From an uncultured Opitutia bacterium (GTDB lineage: Bacteria; Verrucomicrobiota; Verrucomicrobiia; Opitutales; Coraliomargaritaceae): a stretch of DNA of 64,000 nucleotides. The stretch lies in NCBI GenBank assembly GCA_937136395.1, contig CAKZOI010000046.1:62001-126000 (forward strand), given 5' to 3'. The stretch's first letter is position 1. Each line of letters begins with the position of its first letter. The notes beneath the pieces are model-generated. The model saw only the letters and a list, made by a program, of their open reading frames with translations, did not search any database and was not told the DNA's origin. Below are positions 57,101-64,000 of the stretch, piece by piece. The position numbers and the translations under genes were made by a program.

Positions 57101-57484
57101 ATCTTCCACACTCACCCAAGGACCACCGCTCGAAGACCATCCGTCGCAGTTATGCAATCCGATGGTCAACCCCAATTCATCCGCCACCTTTACGCCGTGC
57201 GTGAGCACATCGCGAAACTTCTGCGAGTTGAAGGGTGTGTTGCCCTCAGGAATTCCACTGTAAGCAATCGAAAAGATCAGCGCACCGCCGACTCCCGCTT
57301 CATCCAGCGCCCTTAAGTCAGCTTCGAGCCCCGCCTTCGACGCATTGCCGTTCATCATATGCATCCAAGTCAATGGTCTGCAATCATCAGGCGGCTGAAC
57401 AAACTCATGGGGCTTCAGCCCAGCATGTGCCGTCAAAGCGGCAATTAAACTGAATGCGATATTTCTGCGAAAGAGACGACTCAT
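54128..57484 (-). CDS. secreted GH106 alpha-L-rhamnosidase with inserted discoidin-like domain
   Basis: 1118 residues, signal peptide to about residue 21. The barrel opens with HEFVQPPDDCRPLTWMHMMNGN. Motifs: HNCDGWSSSGGPW, EIDSYEMGWQNW (Glu423), YIEPYG (Glu500), MGEFW and SAESFTSW. An extra beta domain at ~180-300 (KLFDGDLSNTVAI, WIQFEYAEPFSARSLWVEHT, ARFFRFVFMG) resembles an F5/8 module, as in the GH106 at 30432. The C-terminal sandwich has LNGNNVGILWKPPF and VTNLWSNRLIGDEAL. Both ends of the pseudogene at 13170-13906 match this protein closely. The start lies six bases after the preceding gene, within one operon. Confidence 0.9.
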   Translation of the reverse strand: MSRLFRRNIAFSLIAALTAHAGLKPHEFVQPPDDCRPLTWMHMMNGNASKAGLEADLRALDEAGVGGALIFSIAYSGIPEGNTPFNSQKFRDVLTHGVKVADELGLTIGLHNCDGWSSSGGPWVSVEDSMKHLVWDDVVVQGGEVEIEVPRPEIRYNYYRDIAVVAIPSNSEELKAAHNRPKVTSASGPQEAKKLFDGDLSNTVAIKSKAQKDRWIQFEYAEPFSARSLWVEHTMRDGQCKLLVSNDGKDFTEVMVIEPVRPGKRTWANESSFPEAVTARFFRFVFMGRRTGGVHDIDLAAYPRRKDWIPEACMSYNRPGKGPAIETEYIPLDRVKVLHRGELKGHSLSTQLPEGSWRIMRFGYTTTGAQNTPATNVGRGLECDKLDASALDRHFEAYMGKVIEESGPLVGKSLLFSEIDSYEMGWQNWTDGFDEIYQKEMGYDLTPFLPALAGHFIGDEATVEAVCADFRSLVANMMTENYFQRFTDLCNEHGMKSYIEPYGNGPLNDLAVGGACDIPMGEFWMNDDFNVHSAVQSAHIYGKPVISAESFTSWADLNWKGHPWLMKEYGDASWARGINEFMFHRYAHQANPHVAPGMTMGSVGSHIDRTQTWWYNAGKAWMKYNQRGSFILRQGVPVADVLVYIGDDEPNGPVTRDQASLPDGFNHDSCNTDVLINRITVKDGKMVLPEGTTYSILVLNDCDRIHLKSLKRLQALAEAGVTIVGKKPIGPIGYLERQTKADEFSDLANQLWGKPGSVNQVGQGRVLFADKLPANLSLFSLEPDLLIKEQPDAYFMHRKVGADDVYFVHHREKTPQTLHCSFRVGDRIPELWYPDTGKVEKQAQFAQKNGRTDMPIDLDPSGSVFVVFRESSAGLDPIAKVTPAGGRVILDENNKMQLISESQGEYEITRISGQIDKVVVVDLKQPIQLNQAWRVEFDGPGLTGDRMIDFMSLSDWKDHTRDDIKHFSGTAAYRTMLNVPTGWQGEGQRVYLDLGRVEIAAEIILNGNNVGILWKPPFVIDVTDQLVEGSNQLEVRVTNLWSNRLIGDEALKDTSGYARGPEAKMPEWYVNNEPMPDGPRSTFTTFNFYRKDKELLPSGLLGPVQLKQEIQKAIILSK

Positions 57485-57490
57485 GAGGGT

Positions 57491-59863
57491 TTACTGTGTT
57501 GCTGTGATCAACCACTCACCGGGAGCGACATCGAATTTCCAATACTTCTCGTCTTCGTCGTTCCATGCAATACCTTCGACGCCCTCTACAAAAGCACCAT
57601 TTTTCCAGATGATTGCCCCGTTGGCTTTAATGATCTTCGGAGTGATGGATGCCTTCGGAATCCCGACGATCGCGGTCGTGTCTTCTGGCGAAATGAGCTT
57701 CATGTCGTAGGTGTTATCCGTCAACTGAATCTCCATGGTAATATCGCCCATCACACTCGGAACGATTTGTTTCACCGCGGTCATGTGTGCCAAGTCGGGT
57801 AAAACTTGATATTCTTTCCAGCCAACCTTGGTGGCAGATATACCTGCGATATATCGAGAGAGCACATAATTCGGCGCATTCCATGCATGATTATATGTGC
57901 CGCGTCTTTTGCCGAACTTTTCGCATAGCGTCGTCATAGCCTCATCATTCACTTGAAAAGCGTGGCGCTTCCTCATGCGATGGAGTGCAGCAGGTGTATC
58001 ACCCGCCAAAATGATTGCCTCTTCAATGATCCACTCCATGTGGGGGCTGGCGTTGTATTCAGTGGTCAATACGTTTTTTAACAGGGCCGGATATTTACTT
58101 TCATCGGCAAGTCCGTTGAGCACCGCCAACGCACTCACCCGCTCATCTTTAACCGCGCCTTCAGTGCCGTAATAGCCGTCACGCCAATAAACTCTGTCGA
58201 AGTTTTCTTCGATGCTTTTGATTCGCTCGTCATACCATGCCACATCCTTGGTTTCGCCCAATTCAATGGCCATTCGTTTGCCCGCTTTCAAGGCAATGTA
58301 ATACCAGCAGATTTCAACAGGATGCTTATCTGGATTGGTTCCCCAATCCACCCAAGTAGCGTATCCATTCCGGATTTTAGGCAGACCAGTAGGTTCCATT
58401 TCCCACAGTTTAAGATACTTAAATACGGAGGGATAGGCATTAGCTAGGGTGTCCCGGTCACCGGTGTTATAATAGTAGCGCCAGATACCTTGATCAATAT
58501 ACTGATTACTCTGCACAGTCAGCTCGCTGCTCTTTCCACGGTAGTCACCAAATCCTGGCGCAAGTCCCTGAATGATATCGCTATCCTGATAGGCAATGGT
58601 GTTATCGATGCCTTTTTTCAGAAGCAAACGTCCTGGCTCATCAAGCGTGTAGAATACAGGTCCAGTCTGGTCGGCGACATCGCCAATCCACAAGCCGCGC
58701 TCACGGTCTGGGCAGTCCATATAGCAGTCGCGCGCACAGATGTAGAGCGTGTTCGCCGCCATCCACCAGATGCGCTGGAAATACGGATCGCTGCATTCAA
58801 AGGTGCCAGTAATTTCGCCCAAACCCGTCCAGCGATACTTTAGCTCTAACACTTCAACACCTGGCGGAATCTTATACTTGGCTTCATGCCCGTTCATCCA
58901 TGAGTAGGTTTCAAATGCCTGCTCACCGTGCTTTGTGGTATACTGGGCGTTAATTAAGTTGAACGGGTTTTCCGTTCCGATGTGAATGGTTTTACCGCCT
59001 CCGCTCTTCACTTTTAGATAGGGTGTGATTTGCTGGTTAAAAGGCAGCTTTGCAAAAACAGTCACAGGCTTTTTGTCCTCGTTTTTGTAAGGCAGCGTGA
59101 TTGATTTTTCTCCGATTCGAATTGATTCATAATCTGCCAGACCACGGTCATTCCATTGCGGTATGGGACGCTTAACAAATTTGCCCCAGGGTGCAGCTCC
59201 GAACGCGCCCTTCTCTGTGGCGGATTTCCAACTCGCATCCATAGTGTACTTCTCCGAATACCATGCCCTATCCGACCAGTCGCCCATCGCCTTGCGTGCA
59301 TCATATTTCACGTCCATTGCATTCGGGCGGTTGGCGGATCGACCTAAGCCTTTGGCTTTGGGATCATACGCTGGATGTTGCTTTAGTTTCCAGGTTCGAT
59401 CCGATGCTAACAACATTTCGCCTAGATCTGCTGAGAAGAATAAACCGCCTTTACCGCTATCCTCGTGTGTCTTTGCAGTCTTACCCCAATACCATACTAA
59501 GATTGCGACACTGTTTTTACCGGATTTTAGGTAAGGCTGTATATCCACCTCATCATAATAAATCCCATCCCGATGCGGACCACGCGCTAGACCCCCTTCA
59601 AACAGCACCATCTCACCATTGATCCAAAGCCAGTATTTAGTATCGGTTGAAATATTAGCTAGTGCCGCATTCGGCACTTTCGTGAGATCAAAGTCCTTTC
59701 GGAACGCCACCCAAGAGTTTTTCGGGCCGTCCTCTGCTTGCCAGATCCACTGAACGTCTGTATTCGCAGTCGCCTTTGTGTGTATGGATAATAATGCGCA
59801 CAGGCTGCATAATAGAGCCACGAACTTCGTTCCAAATAGAGATTTAAATTTCCGAATTTTCAT
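57491..59863 (-). CDS. secreted GH78-like alpha-L-rhamnosidase (paralogue C)
   Basis: 790 residues with a signal peptide to about residue 33. It shares the architecture of paralogues A and B (VQWIWQAEDGPKNSWVAF, YLKSGKNSVAILVWYWGK) but is clearly more distant and carries a small insertion around KNEDKKPVTVFAKLPF. Catalytic motif DCPDRERGLWIGD; base candidate in TTLCEKFGKRRGTYNHAWNA, with Cys where the others have Tyr. The C-terminal beta domain ends WKFDVAPGEWLITATQ. It is the first gene of the four-gene minus-strand operon 59863 to 49480. I see no strong promoter hexamers immediately upstream. Confidence 0.87.
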   Translation of the reverse strand: MKIRKFKSLFGTKFVALLCSLCALLSIHTKATANTDVQWIWQAEDGPKNSWVAFRKDFDLTKVPNAALANISTDTKYWLWINGEMVLFEGGLARGPHRDGIYYDEVDIQPYLKSGKNSVAILVWYWGKTAKTHEDSGKGGLFFSADLGEMLLASDRTWKLKQHPAYDPKAKGLGRSANRPNAMDVKYDARKAMGDWSDRAWYSEKYTMDASWKSATEKGAFGAAPWGKFVKRPIPQWNDRGLADYESIRIGEKSITLPYKNEDKKPVTVFAKLPFNQQITPYLKVKSGGGKTIHIGTENPFNLINAQYTTKHGEQAFETYSWMNGHEAKYKIPPGVEVLELKYRWTGLGEITGTFECSDPYFQRIWWMAANTLYICARDCYMDCPDRERGLWIGDVADQTGPVFYTLDEPGRLLLKKGIDNTIAYQDSDIIQGLAPGFGDYRGKSSELTVQSNQYIDQGIWRYYYNTGDRDTLANAYPSVFKYLKLWEMEPTGLPKIRNGYATWVDWGTNPDKHPVEICWYYIALKAGKRMAIELGETKDVAWYDERIKSIEENFDRVYWRDGYYGTEGAVKDERVSALAVLNGLADESKYPALLKNVLTTEYNASPHMEWIIEEAIILAGDTPAALHRMRKRHAFQVNDEAMTTLCEKFGKRRGTYNHAWNAPNYVLSRYIAGISATKVGWKEYQVLPDLAHMTAVKQIVPSVMGDITMEIQLTDNTYDMKLISPEDTTAIVGIPKASITPKIIKANGAIIWKNGAFVEGVEGIAWNDEDEKYWKFDVAPGEWLITATQ

Positions 59864-60199
59864 AATGTCGTTTAAAAATTAGAGTTTATCAATGTGCGCC
59901 TACAGTTAATCAAATATGGGTCAGGCTTCGTATGATTAAGTTCCTGATTAGCAATTGGCTCAAATTATTGTGACAGTGCGGATCGTGTCTACAGGGCACC
60001 TTACACTTGGCGAATGCATAGAATAAGTCATGCAGATCACCAAGTCGCAGTGCTCCCATAGCATTGATCGTATCACATCATGCGATCAAATCCGTAGCGA
60101 TTCTCTAGGGCGAGTTGTTAGGGGTTAATTTTCGAGTGTTGCATTGTTTTAGTGAAAGAGAGCCACTTGTAGAGCGAAAAATTAATGAACCTTGAAATC

Positions 60200-60237
60200 G
60201 GGTCGAGGTCATGCGGCCGATTGCTCGACCTCGACCC
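60200..60237. repeat. 11-bp perfect inverted repeat GGGTCGAGGTC
   Basis: GGGTCGAGGTC at 60200-60210 and its exact complement GACCTCGACCC at 60227-60237, separated by 16 bases. No T tract follows on either strand. Confidence 0.75.
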
Positions 60238-60307
60238 ACTGTTAGGCGTATATTTAACCGCCCGCTTCTGCTAGAGCATTCTGCAACTAGGTTGACGTAT
60301 CGCAGGT

Positions 60308-60377
60308 GGTAGGGAGCGTTATCCTTAACGCTCCGTGGGCATACTGTGACGGTTCGATAAGGATATCGAACCCTACC
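60308..60377. repeat. nested REP-like element: outer stem enclosing two hairpins
   Basis: The outer arms GGTAGGG (60308-60314) and CCCTACC (60371-60377) enclose GGAGCGTTA-TCCT-TAACGCTCC (60313-60334) and GGTTCGATA-AGGA-TATCGAACC (60351-60372). Each inner stem is 9 bp and perfect with a 4-base loop, and the two inner hairpins could fold into a cloverleaf-like three-way junction on either strand. It is likely a dispersed REP-type element. Confidence 0.75.
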
Positions 60378-60390
60378 TTATTCCTCTGAA

Positions 60391-60468
60391 TAAACGCGGA
60401 GGACGCGGAGAAATGACGCAAATCATCTCACTGAATCCTCCACGAACTCTCTGCGTCCTCAGCGGTTA
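60391..60468. repeat. imperfect 21-bp inverted repeat with GAGGACGC core
   Basis: The left arm 60391-60411 and the complement of the right arm 60448-60468 agree at 18 of 21 positions, sharing the GAGGACGC core. A 36-base spacer separates them. Confidence 0.65.
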
Positions 60469-60606
60469 ACTTTTTACCAGTTTGAGTCAGTGTTTGATTT
60501 CGGGTATTTCAAGTTAATGGCAATAGCAACAGACTATTACTACGAATCTACCCACAGGATTCGGATGATGAGCGTGACTTAGGAAAACGATGTTTTAATT
60601 AGTGCT

Positions 60607-61407
60607 CTAAAGCGCTACTTTGCAATCGGCCCCCAAGTGGCCATAACCTGCTGAAGATACTTCAGGCGATTGGGCATTTTTTTGCGCTAATTCATCTTGA
60701 ACACGCTGAGGCAATCGCTCGGGGTGCTTGAAATATGTGCAAGCAAATAAAGCAAACTCTGGGAGATCCTCTTTCTTCGGCTGTTGCTCAGCGTATTGGG
60801 TAATAAATGCACGATCCTCCTTCTGCGCTTGCAACCAGCCTTCACTCCGGGCGTGTTCTGCCTCTAAGGCCACGTGAATCGCCTCGTGAAAGACGGTTTC
60901 TTCAAAATCGTTATTAGCCAGTCGTATCTCAATATTCTCAGAATAAACGACAAAGAAGCCACCCCTCTCTTCAGCAAATGCGCTTTCATTCCCAAAGTGA
61001 ACCACCACATGTTTAAGCTGGGAGCGTAACGCATGCGGGAGCTTAGCCATCGCGTCAGCGCAGTGTCGCGCATAAAGCGCTGCAGAACTTTCAAGCTGAG
61101 GGGAGGCCCACACCTCGACTATCGTACCGTCCGAATAGGTCAGTTCAAACACACCCACATTCTCAAGGAAAAGCGCGTCATCCCCATCTCCACTACGCTT
61201 ATCCGGCATCTCCTTACGCTCACGTCCCACTTCATTCATACGAAACGCGACCGACGGATCATCCGTATGAATGAAATCGATTTCAGTCGATGCGACCGAA
61301 TTCTTAAATAGCGGACGGGCGAACATAGGGCCACCAGCAAAGACCCCAATACCGATTAGCATGAGGATACGGATGCTGATGTTGCGAGCTATATACTTAA
61401 AAATCAT
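60607..61407 (-). CDS. predicted secreted zincin-type (HExxH) protein
   Basis: About 266 residues from ATG at 61407; the longer reading to 61560 has an untypical arginine-rich, cysteine-containing leader. An N-terminal hydrophobic segment (ISIRILMLIGIGVFAGGPMF) implies export. The motif VFHEAIHVALEAEH (His174 and His178) fits a gluzincin or basic-secretory-type metalloprotease site, followed by YAEQQPKKEDLPEFALFACT, which may provide the third ligand. The upstream half contains FELTYSDGTIVEVWASPQ. The substrate is unknown and nothing in the context links it to the glycosidases. It is isolated between repeat-rich gaps. Confidence 0.6.
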   Translation of the reverse strand: MIFKYIARNISIRILMLIGIGVFAGGPMFARPLFKNSVASTEIDFIHTDDPSVAFRMNEVGRERKEMPDKRSGDGDDALFLENVGVFELTYSDGTIVEVWASPQLESSAALYARHCADAMAKLPHALRSQLKHVVVHFGNESAFAEERGGFFVVYSENIEIRLANNDFEETVFHEAIHVALEAEHARSEGWLQAQKEDRAFITQYAEQQPKKEDLPEFALFACTYFKHPERLPQRVQDELAQKNAQSPEVSSAGYGHLGADCKVAL

Positions 61408-61632
61408 GTGTCGATCTACACGTCTACTCAAAGGGTGACCTTTCAATAAACCTGAAACGATCAGTTCTAACCGTTCATAAACATGAATGCACGTTAATCT
61501 ATGACTGTTTTCTAAAATGTTTGATCCGGGGCACTCTCTTGTAGCCTCGGCGATCGGCACCAGGACCTAATACCTCGCACTGATTCAAACGGGTAAACAA
61601 TTTAACCGCATAGTTCCTACGCGAACTACGGC

Positions 61633-61723
61633 AGACCTCCGTCGCGAAGTTCGCAGAGTATAAGGAGGGGGCTTTTGTGACATGCTCAGCCTCAGTTCGC
61701 TGCGCCCTATGCGACGGAGGTCT
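61633..61723. repeat. 13-bp perfect inverted repeat AGACCTCCGTCGC
   Basis: AGACCTCCGTCGC at 61633-61645 and its complement GCGACGGAGGTCT at 61711-61723, separated by 65 bases. No T tract follows. Confidence 0.7.
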
Positions 61724-61815
61724 AATACCATTTCTAGTATGGTTTGATCCGTTAGCGCAGGCGTGTCTCGAATGGCACTACCTTTAGGATGTTTTCAGCC
61801 CTTATAAAAGGTGGA

Positions 61816-61834
61816 GTCGCCTCGCCGAGGCGAC
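61816..61834. repeat. GTCGCCTCG palindrome, copy 1
   Basis: GTCGCCTCG-C-CGAGGCGAC is a perfect 9-bp palindrome with a one-base centre. A near copy lies about 120 bases away at 61935. Confidence 0.7.
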
Positions 61835-61934
61835 CGTGCGGCAACCGGCACCATATACCTAAAGAATGTGGATCATCCAACTCTATACAACGGTCATCTA
61901 AAACCTTTTGGCGAATCGTAAGCAGCGGGCAAAC

Positions 61935-61955
61935 GGTCGCCTCCGCGAGGCGACC
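61935..61955. repeat. GGTCGCCTC palindrome, copy 2
   Basis: GGTCGCCTC-CGC-GAGGCGACC is a perfect 9-bp stem with a 3-base centre, nearly the same element as at 61816. The two together look like a paired REP unit. Confidence 0.7.
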
Positions 61956-62003
61956 CCACCAAAAAAATGCTCTTAAAGTTCTAAATACATCGTCTTTATA
62001 AAC

Positions 62004-62037
62004 AAAAAAGGGCACTGGAAATTAATCCAGTGCCCTT
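62004..62037 (-). terminator. rho-independent terminator of the second PEP-CTERM gene
   Basis: A 12-bp stem AAGGGCACTGGA (62008-62019) and TCCAGTGCCCTT (62026-62037) with a 6-base loop AATTAA, continuing into an uninterrupted T run on the minus strand (62004-62009). It lies 29 bases beyond the stop of the 62066 gene. Confidence 0.9.
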
Positions 62038-62065
62038 CACTCAATATATATGAAAGTAGTCTACA

Positions 62066-62887
62066 CTACGAACGGCGGCGAACCGCTGCAACGCTCAAGC
62101 CGAGAAGGCCTGCGAGCAGCGCGAATGCACTTGGCTCAGGAACTGGATTGGCAAGATTTGAGCCTTGGGCGAAGTGAAGGTCATCAAATGCTGCAAAGGT
62201 GTTATCGCGCGCAGCTCTGATGAAGATCGATTCAATCGTGGCTGCAGCAGTGGTGTTGCGAAAAACCAAATCATCACCAACTAGGGTTTGCGTGGCCACA
62301 GTGGCATCACCATCGCGTTGCATATGGACATCGTAGGTATCTGCAGCATTATCGAGAACGACCCAAACATTATACCACTCATCCACAGCTGCAGGCACAT
62401 TCAAATTATCGTAAGTACTCGCGTTGTAACCATAGAAATTTGTTCTATTAGACGTAGCCCCATCGGTCCGATTGCCCAAGCGAACAATACCAGCTGCATC
62501 ATTCCAACCTGCGTCTAAAGCATCAGTAATCCCCATGCCAACACCAGCATGAGCACCACCTGTTCCAATTTGTGCACGGAAAAAGAACGTACCTGTCGCA
62601 GCATCAGCGAGTAGCGTGCTACCGTTATTGAAAACACTGTGTACGTCGCCGTCATAAGTAGCACCAGGCGCATTGCTAGCGGTGCTTAGATATTGGTTAC
62701 CAGTCTCAGTTCCGACTGTATGATCTGAACGGCCTGCTGGAACAGTCGATGTCCAATTGGCAGCAGCGCCAATAGATGAGCCAGCAGTGTATGATTCGAA
62801 ATCGTCGAGGAGAACAAACTGCGCCTGAGCAGCCGTCATCGATCCGACAAATCCAAGTGTAATTAAAGCACTATTTCTTATTTTCAT
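62066..62887 (-). CDS. PEP-CTERM-anchored secreted lectin-like protein
   Basis: 273 residues with signal peptide MKIRNSALITLGFVGSMTAA. The body begins FVLLDDFESYTAGSSIGAAA and contains FFFRAQIGTGGAHAGVGMGI, EWYNVWVVLDNAADTYDVHM and FDDLHFAQG, a LamG/concanavalin-like beta sandwich. The C-terminus VPEPSAFALLAGLLGLSVAA followed by VRRRS is a PEP-CTERM sorting signal. Probably a surface carbohydrate-binding protein. It has its own terminator downstream. It is divergent from the GH105 gene, with which it shares the operator-bearing gap. Confidence 0.85.
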   Translation of the reverse strand: MKIRNSALITLGFVGSMTAAQAQFVLLDDFESYTAGSSIGAAANWTSTVPAGRSDHTVGTETGNQYLSTASNAPGATYDGDVHSVFNNGSTLLADAATGTFFFRAQIGTGGAHAGVGMGITDALDAGWNDAAGIVRLGNRTDGATSNRTNFYGYNASTYDNLNVPAAVDEWYNVWVVLDNAADTYDVHMQRDGDATVATQTLVGDDLVFRNTTAAATIESIFIRAARDNTFAAFDDLHFAQGSNLANPVPEPSAFALLAGLLGLSVAAVRRRS

Positions 62888-62950
62888 TGTATTATGATGT
62901 TAACATTTAGGGGTTCGGCGTTATTTGATTGTCAAACAACACAACTATGT

Positions 62951-62989
62951 AAGAAACATTTCCTACCACCCGTCAAGAAACATTTCCTA
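62951..62989. promoter_or_regulatory. two direct copies of AAGAAACATTTCCTA, LacI-operator-like
   Basis: AAGAAACATTTCCTA occurs at 62951-62965 and 62975-62989, 24 bases apart start to start. The GAAACATTTC core is quasi-palindromic and differs from the LacI/GalR-type GAAACGTTTC by one base. Both copies lie in the 194-base gap between the divergent PEP-CTERM and GH105 genes, so a local sugar-responsive repressor or activator is inferred. No LacI-family gene is in the window. Confidence 0.55.
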
Positions 62990-63081
62990 ATATTTGCTAT
63001 AACCGTCAACATATTCAACTTAGTTTAACCCTACCAACTTCGCAGAAAACCTCACCAATACACCCGACAACCAAGAATACG

Positions 63082-64000
63082 ATGCGCCCCCTAATCCACA
63101 AGAAGACACACCAATCCCTACTCATACTTTGCAGTTCAGCCATTTATGCTTTCGGTGCTCCCGCATCGAGCACCCTCCCGTCGAGCACCGAAATCCTCGC
63201 GACGGCGACCCTCGTGAATGACTACTGGATTGCCAACAACAACTTGGGCGATGCCCAATGGTCGAACGCGACCTACTACACAGGCAATCAACGATTGTAT
63301 GAAATCACTGGCAACTCTGCCTATCTGACACGCTCGCTCGACTGGGCAGTCTCCAATAACTGGCTGCGCAGTGAAAAGCCATGGAAATATAGCACACAGG
63401 CAGAAAATGACGAAGACGCTGATAATCACTGCTGCGGCCAGACCTATATCGACCTCTATGAAATAGATCCACAAGCGATACGAATTGCAGACATACAGCG
63501 CGCGAACGATTACCTCGTGGGCGAAACAGAGACCGGTTATTGGTCATGGATCGATACATTTTACATGCACGGACCTACTTTTGCAAAGCTCGCGATCACC
63601 ACTGGTGACACTGATTATACAGACAAGATGTGGGCGATGTATAACGACACGAAAGTGACTCAGAATCTATACGACGCCAGCGAGGGTCTATGGTATCGGG
63701 ACAGTAAGTATATTTTTGGGAATGGAAATCCCAAGTCTACCTCTAGCAATGGCAACAAAGTTTTCTGGGCGCGTGGCAACGGCTGGATGATCGGAGGCCT
63801 CTGCCGCGTGATCGACGCTCTACCTGTGGGCTACGCACACCGAAGCGATTACGTCACTATGCTTCAAACCATGTCAGCCGCACTGATTCCCTTACAGCAA
63901 TCAGATGGCTTTTGGCGCTCAAGTCTCATGGAACCGACACAGTTCGATACGCCCGAAACAAGTGGCACCGCTTTTTTCACCTACGCGATGGCGTGGGGCA
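63082..64000 (+). CDS. secreted GH105-like unsaturated rhamnogalacturonyl/uronyl hydrolase, 5' part (gene runs off the window)
   Basis: From ATG at 63082 the frame is open to the window end (306 codons). Signal-like N-terminus, SLLILCSSAIYAFGAPASS. GH105/GH88-type motifs follow in order: ATLVNDYWIANNN, CGQTYIDLYEID, WSWIDTFYMHGPTFAKLA with the likely catalytic Asp of the WxDxxYM type, FWARGNGWMIGGLCRVIDAL, and PETSGTAFFTYAMAWG at the edge. Such enzymes hydrate the unsaturated uronyl residue left by polysaccharide lyases, often linked to rhamnose, which fits the rhamnosidase-rich context and ulvan-type substrates. The C-terminus is outside the window. Confidence 0.88.
   Translation, partial: MRPLIHKKTHQSLLILCSSAIYAFGAPASSTLPSSTEILATATLVNDYWIANNNLGDAQWSNATYYTGNQRLYEITGNSAYLTRSLDWAVSNNWLRSEKPWKYSTQAENDEDADNHCCGQTYIDLYEIDPQAIRIADIQRANDYLVGETETGYWSWIDTFYMHGPTFAKLAITTGDTDYTDKMWAMYNDTKVTQNLYDASEGLWYRDSKYIFGNGNPKSTSSNGNKVFWARGNGWMIGGLCRVIDALPVGYAHRSDYVTMLQTMSAALIPLQQSDGFWRSSLMEPTQFDTPETSGTAFFTYAMAWG

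Larger units (their letters stand above)
59864..60606. other. repeat-containing intergenic region without a recognisable gene
   Basis: About 740 bases between the GH78-like operon and the predicted zincin gene. I see no supportable coding sequence. It holds three separate inverted-repeat structures, listed individually at 60200, 60308 and 60391, which look like dispersed intergenic elements rather than terminators because none is followed by a T tract. Confidence 0.6.
61561..62003. other. repeat-rich intergenic region without a recognisable gene
   Basis: No supportable coding sequence. It holds a short TAGTTC/GAACTA repeat at 61611-61628, a 13-bp inverted repeat pair at 61633/61711, and two GTCGCCTC palindromes at 61816 and 61935. 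It lies between the predicted zincin gene and the terminator of the second PEP-CTERM gene. Confidence 0.55.

Noticed and set aside
60308-60377. Intrinsic terminator for the predicted zincin gene or the GH78 operon
   Set aside because: No T tract follows the hairpins on either strand, and the position does not fit the 3' end of either neighbouring gene.
61816-61955. CRISPR array
   Set aside because: There are only two palindromic copies, which differ in their centres, and no regular repeat-spacer series or cas genes.
61752-62015. Short minus-strand frame in the repeat-rich gap
   Set aside because: It overlaps the GTCGCCTC palindromes and the terminator and has no start signal or similarity to a known protein.
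63136-63559. Minus-strand frames opposite the GH105 start
   Set aside because: They lie wholly inside the plus-strand GH105 gene, which carries clear family motifs and is open to the window end.

Overview
The window looks like a marine-type Verrucomicrobiota chromosome segment, probably in the Opitutia/Puniceicoccales-Coraliomargarita neighbourhood. This is inferred from three things: the very dense mix of sulfatases, GH78 and GH106 enzymes with no SusC/SusD-like genes; C-terminal PEP-CTERM anchors of the PEPSxFALLAGLL type; and mostly A-rich rather than strongly Shine-Dalgarno-type start regions. The window is essentially one large carbohydrate-utilisation island whose enzyme content points to a sulfated, L-rhamnose-rich polysaccharide such as an ulvan- or rhamnan-like algal polymer. 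The substrate is an inference.

Layout. (1) Positions 1-8119, minus strand: an operon with a sugar:H+ symporter, a cytoplasmic DUF5107-TPR protein, a secreted GH59-like enzyme and a GH78 gene interrupted by an in-frame amber codon. A divergent AraC-type regulator lies at 8246-9154. (2) Positions 9231-18216, minus: four sulfatases, a Tat-type lipoprotein with an apparent alpha-toroid plus beta-sandwich build, a small cupin, and a GH106 pseudogene. (3) Positions 18234-36755, minus: three intact GH106 and three GH78 proteins, plus a second decayed GH106 remnant. (4) Positions 36820-46646, minus: a GC-rich LamG-type giant protein, a GH78-like enzyme, a multidomain sulfatase and a PEP-CTERM protein whose lectin-like domain is shared with that sulfatase. 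(5) Positions 46859-49440, plus: a two-component system whose sensor carries two discoidin-like extracytoplasmic domains. (6) Positions 49480-59863, minus: a tight four-gene operon with two GH78-like enzymes, one GH106 and one divergent, apparently cytoplasmic GH106 relative. (7) Positions 59864-64000: repeat-rich intergenic DNA with several inverted repeats, a predicted zincin-type protein, a second PEP-CTERM protein, and the 5' part of a GH105 gene on the plus strand preceded by a duplicated LacI-operator-like site.

Working model: exported GH78/GH106 rhamnosidases and sulfatases strip rhamnose and sulfate outside the cytoplasm. GH105 acts on unsaturated uronyl ends, the MFS symporter imports monosaccharide, and the AraC regulator and the discoidin-histidine kinase sense products. 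Only one transporter is present, and no FGE/anSME maturase or exosortase was seen, so those functions must be encoded elsewhere.

The most notable points are: two GH106 pseudogenes that both kept their two ends and lost the middle, one with a recognisable microhomology junction; a small DnaJ-C11/DUF3395-like module inserted in both GH106 and GH78 enzymes; two sulfatases whose maturation motif is CRPSL instead of CxPxR; and a nested double-hairpin REP-like element at 60308-60377.
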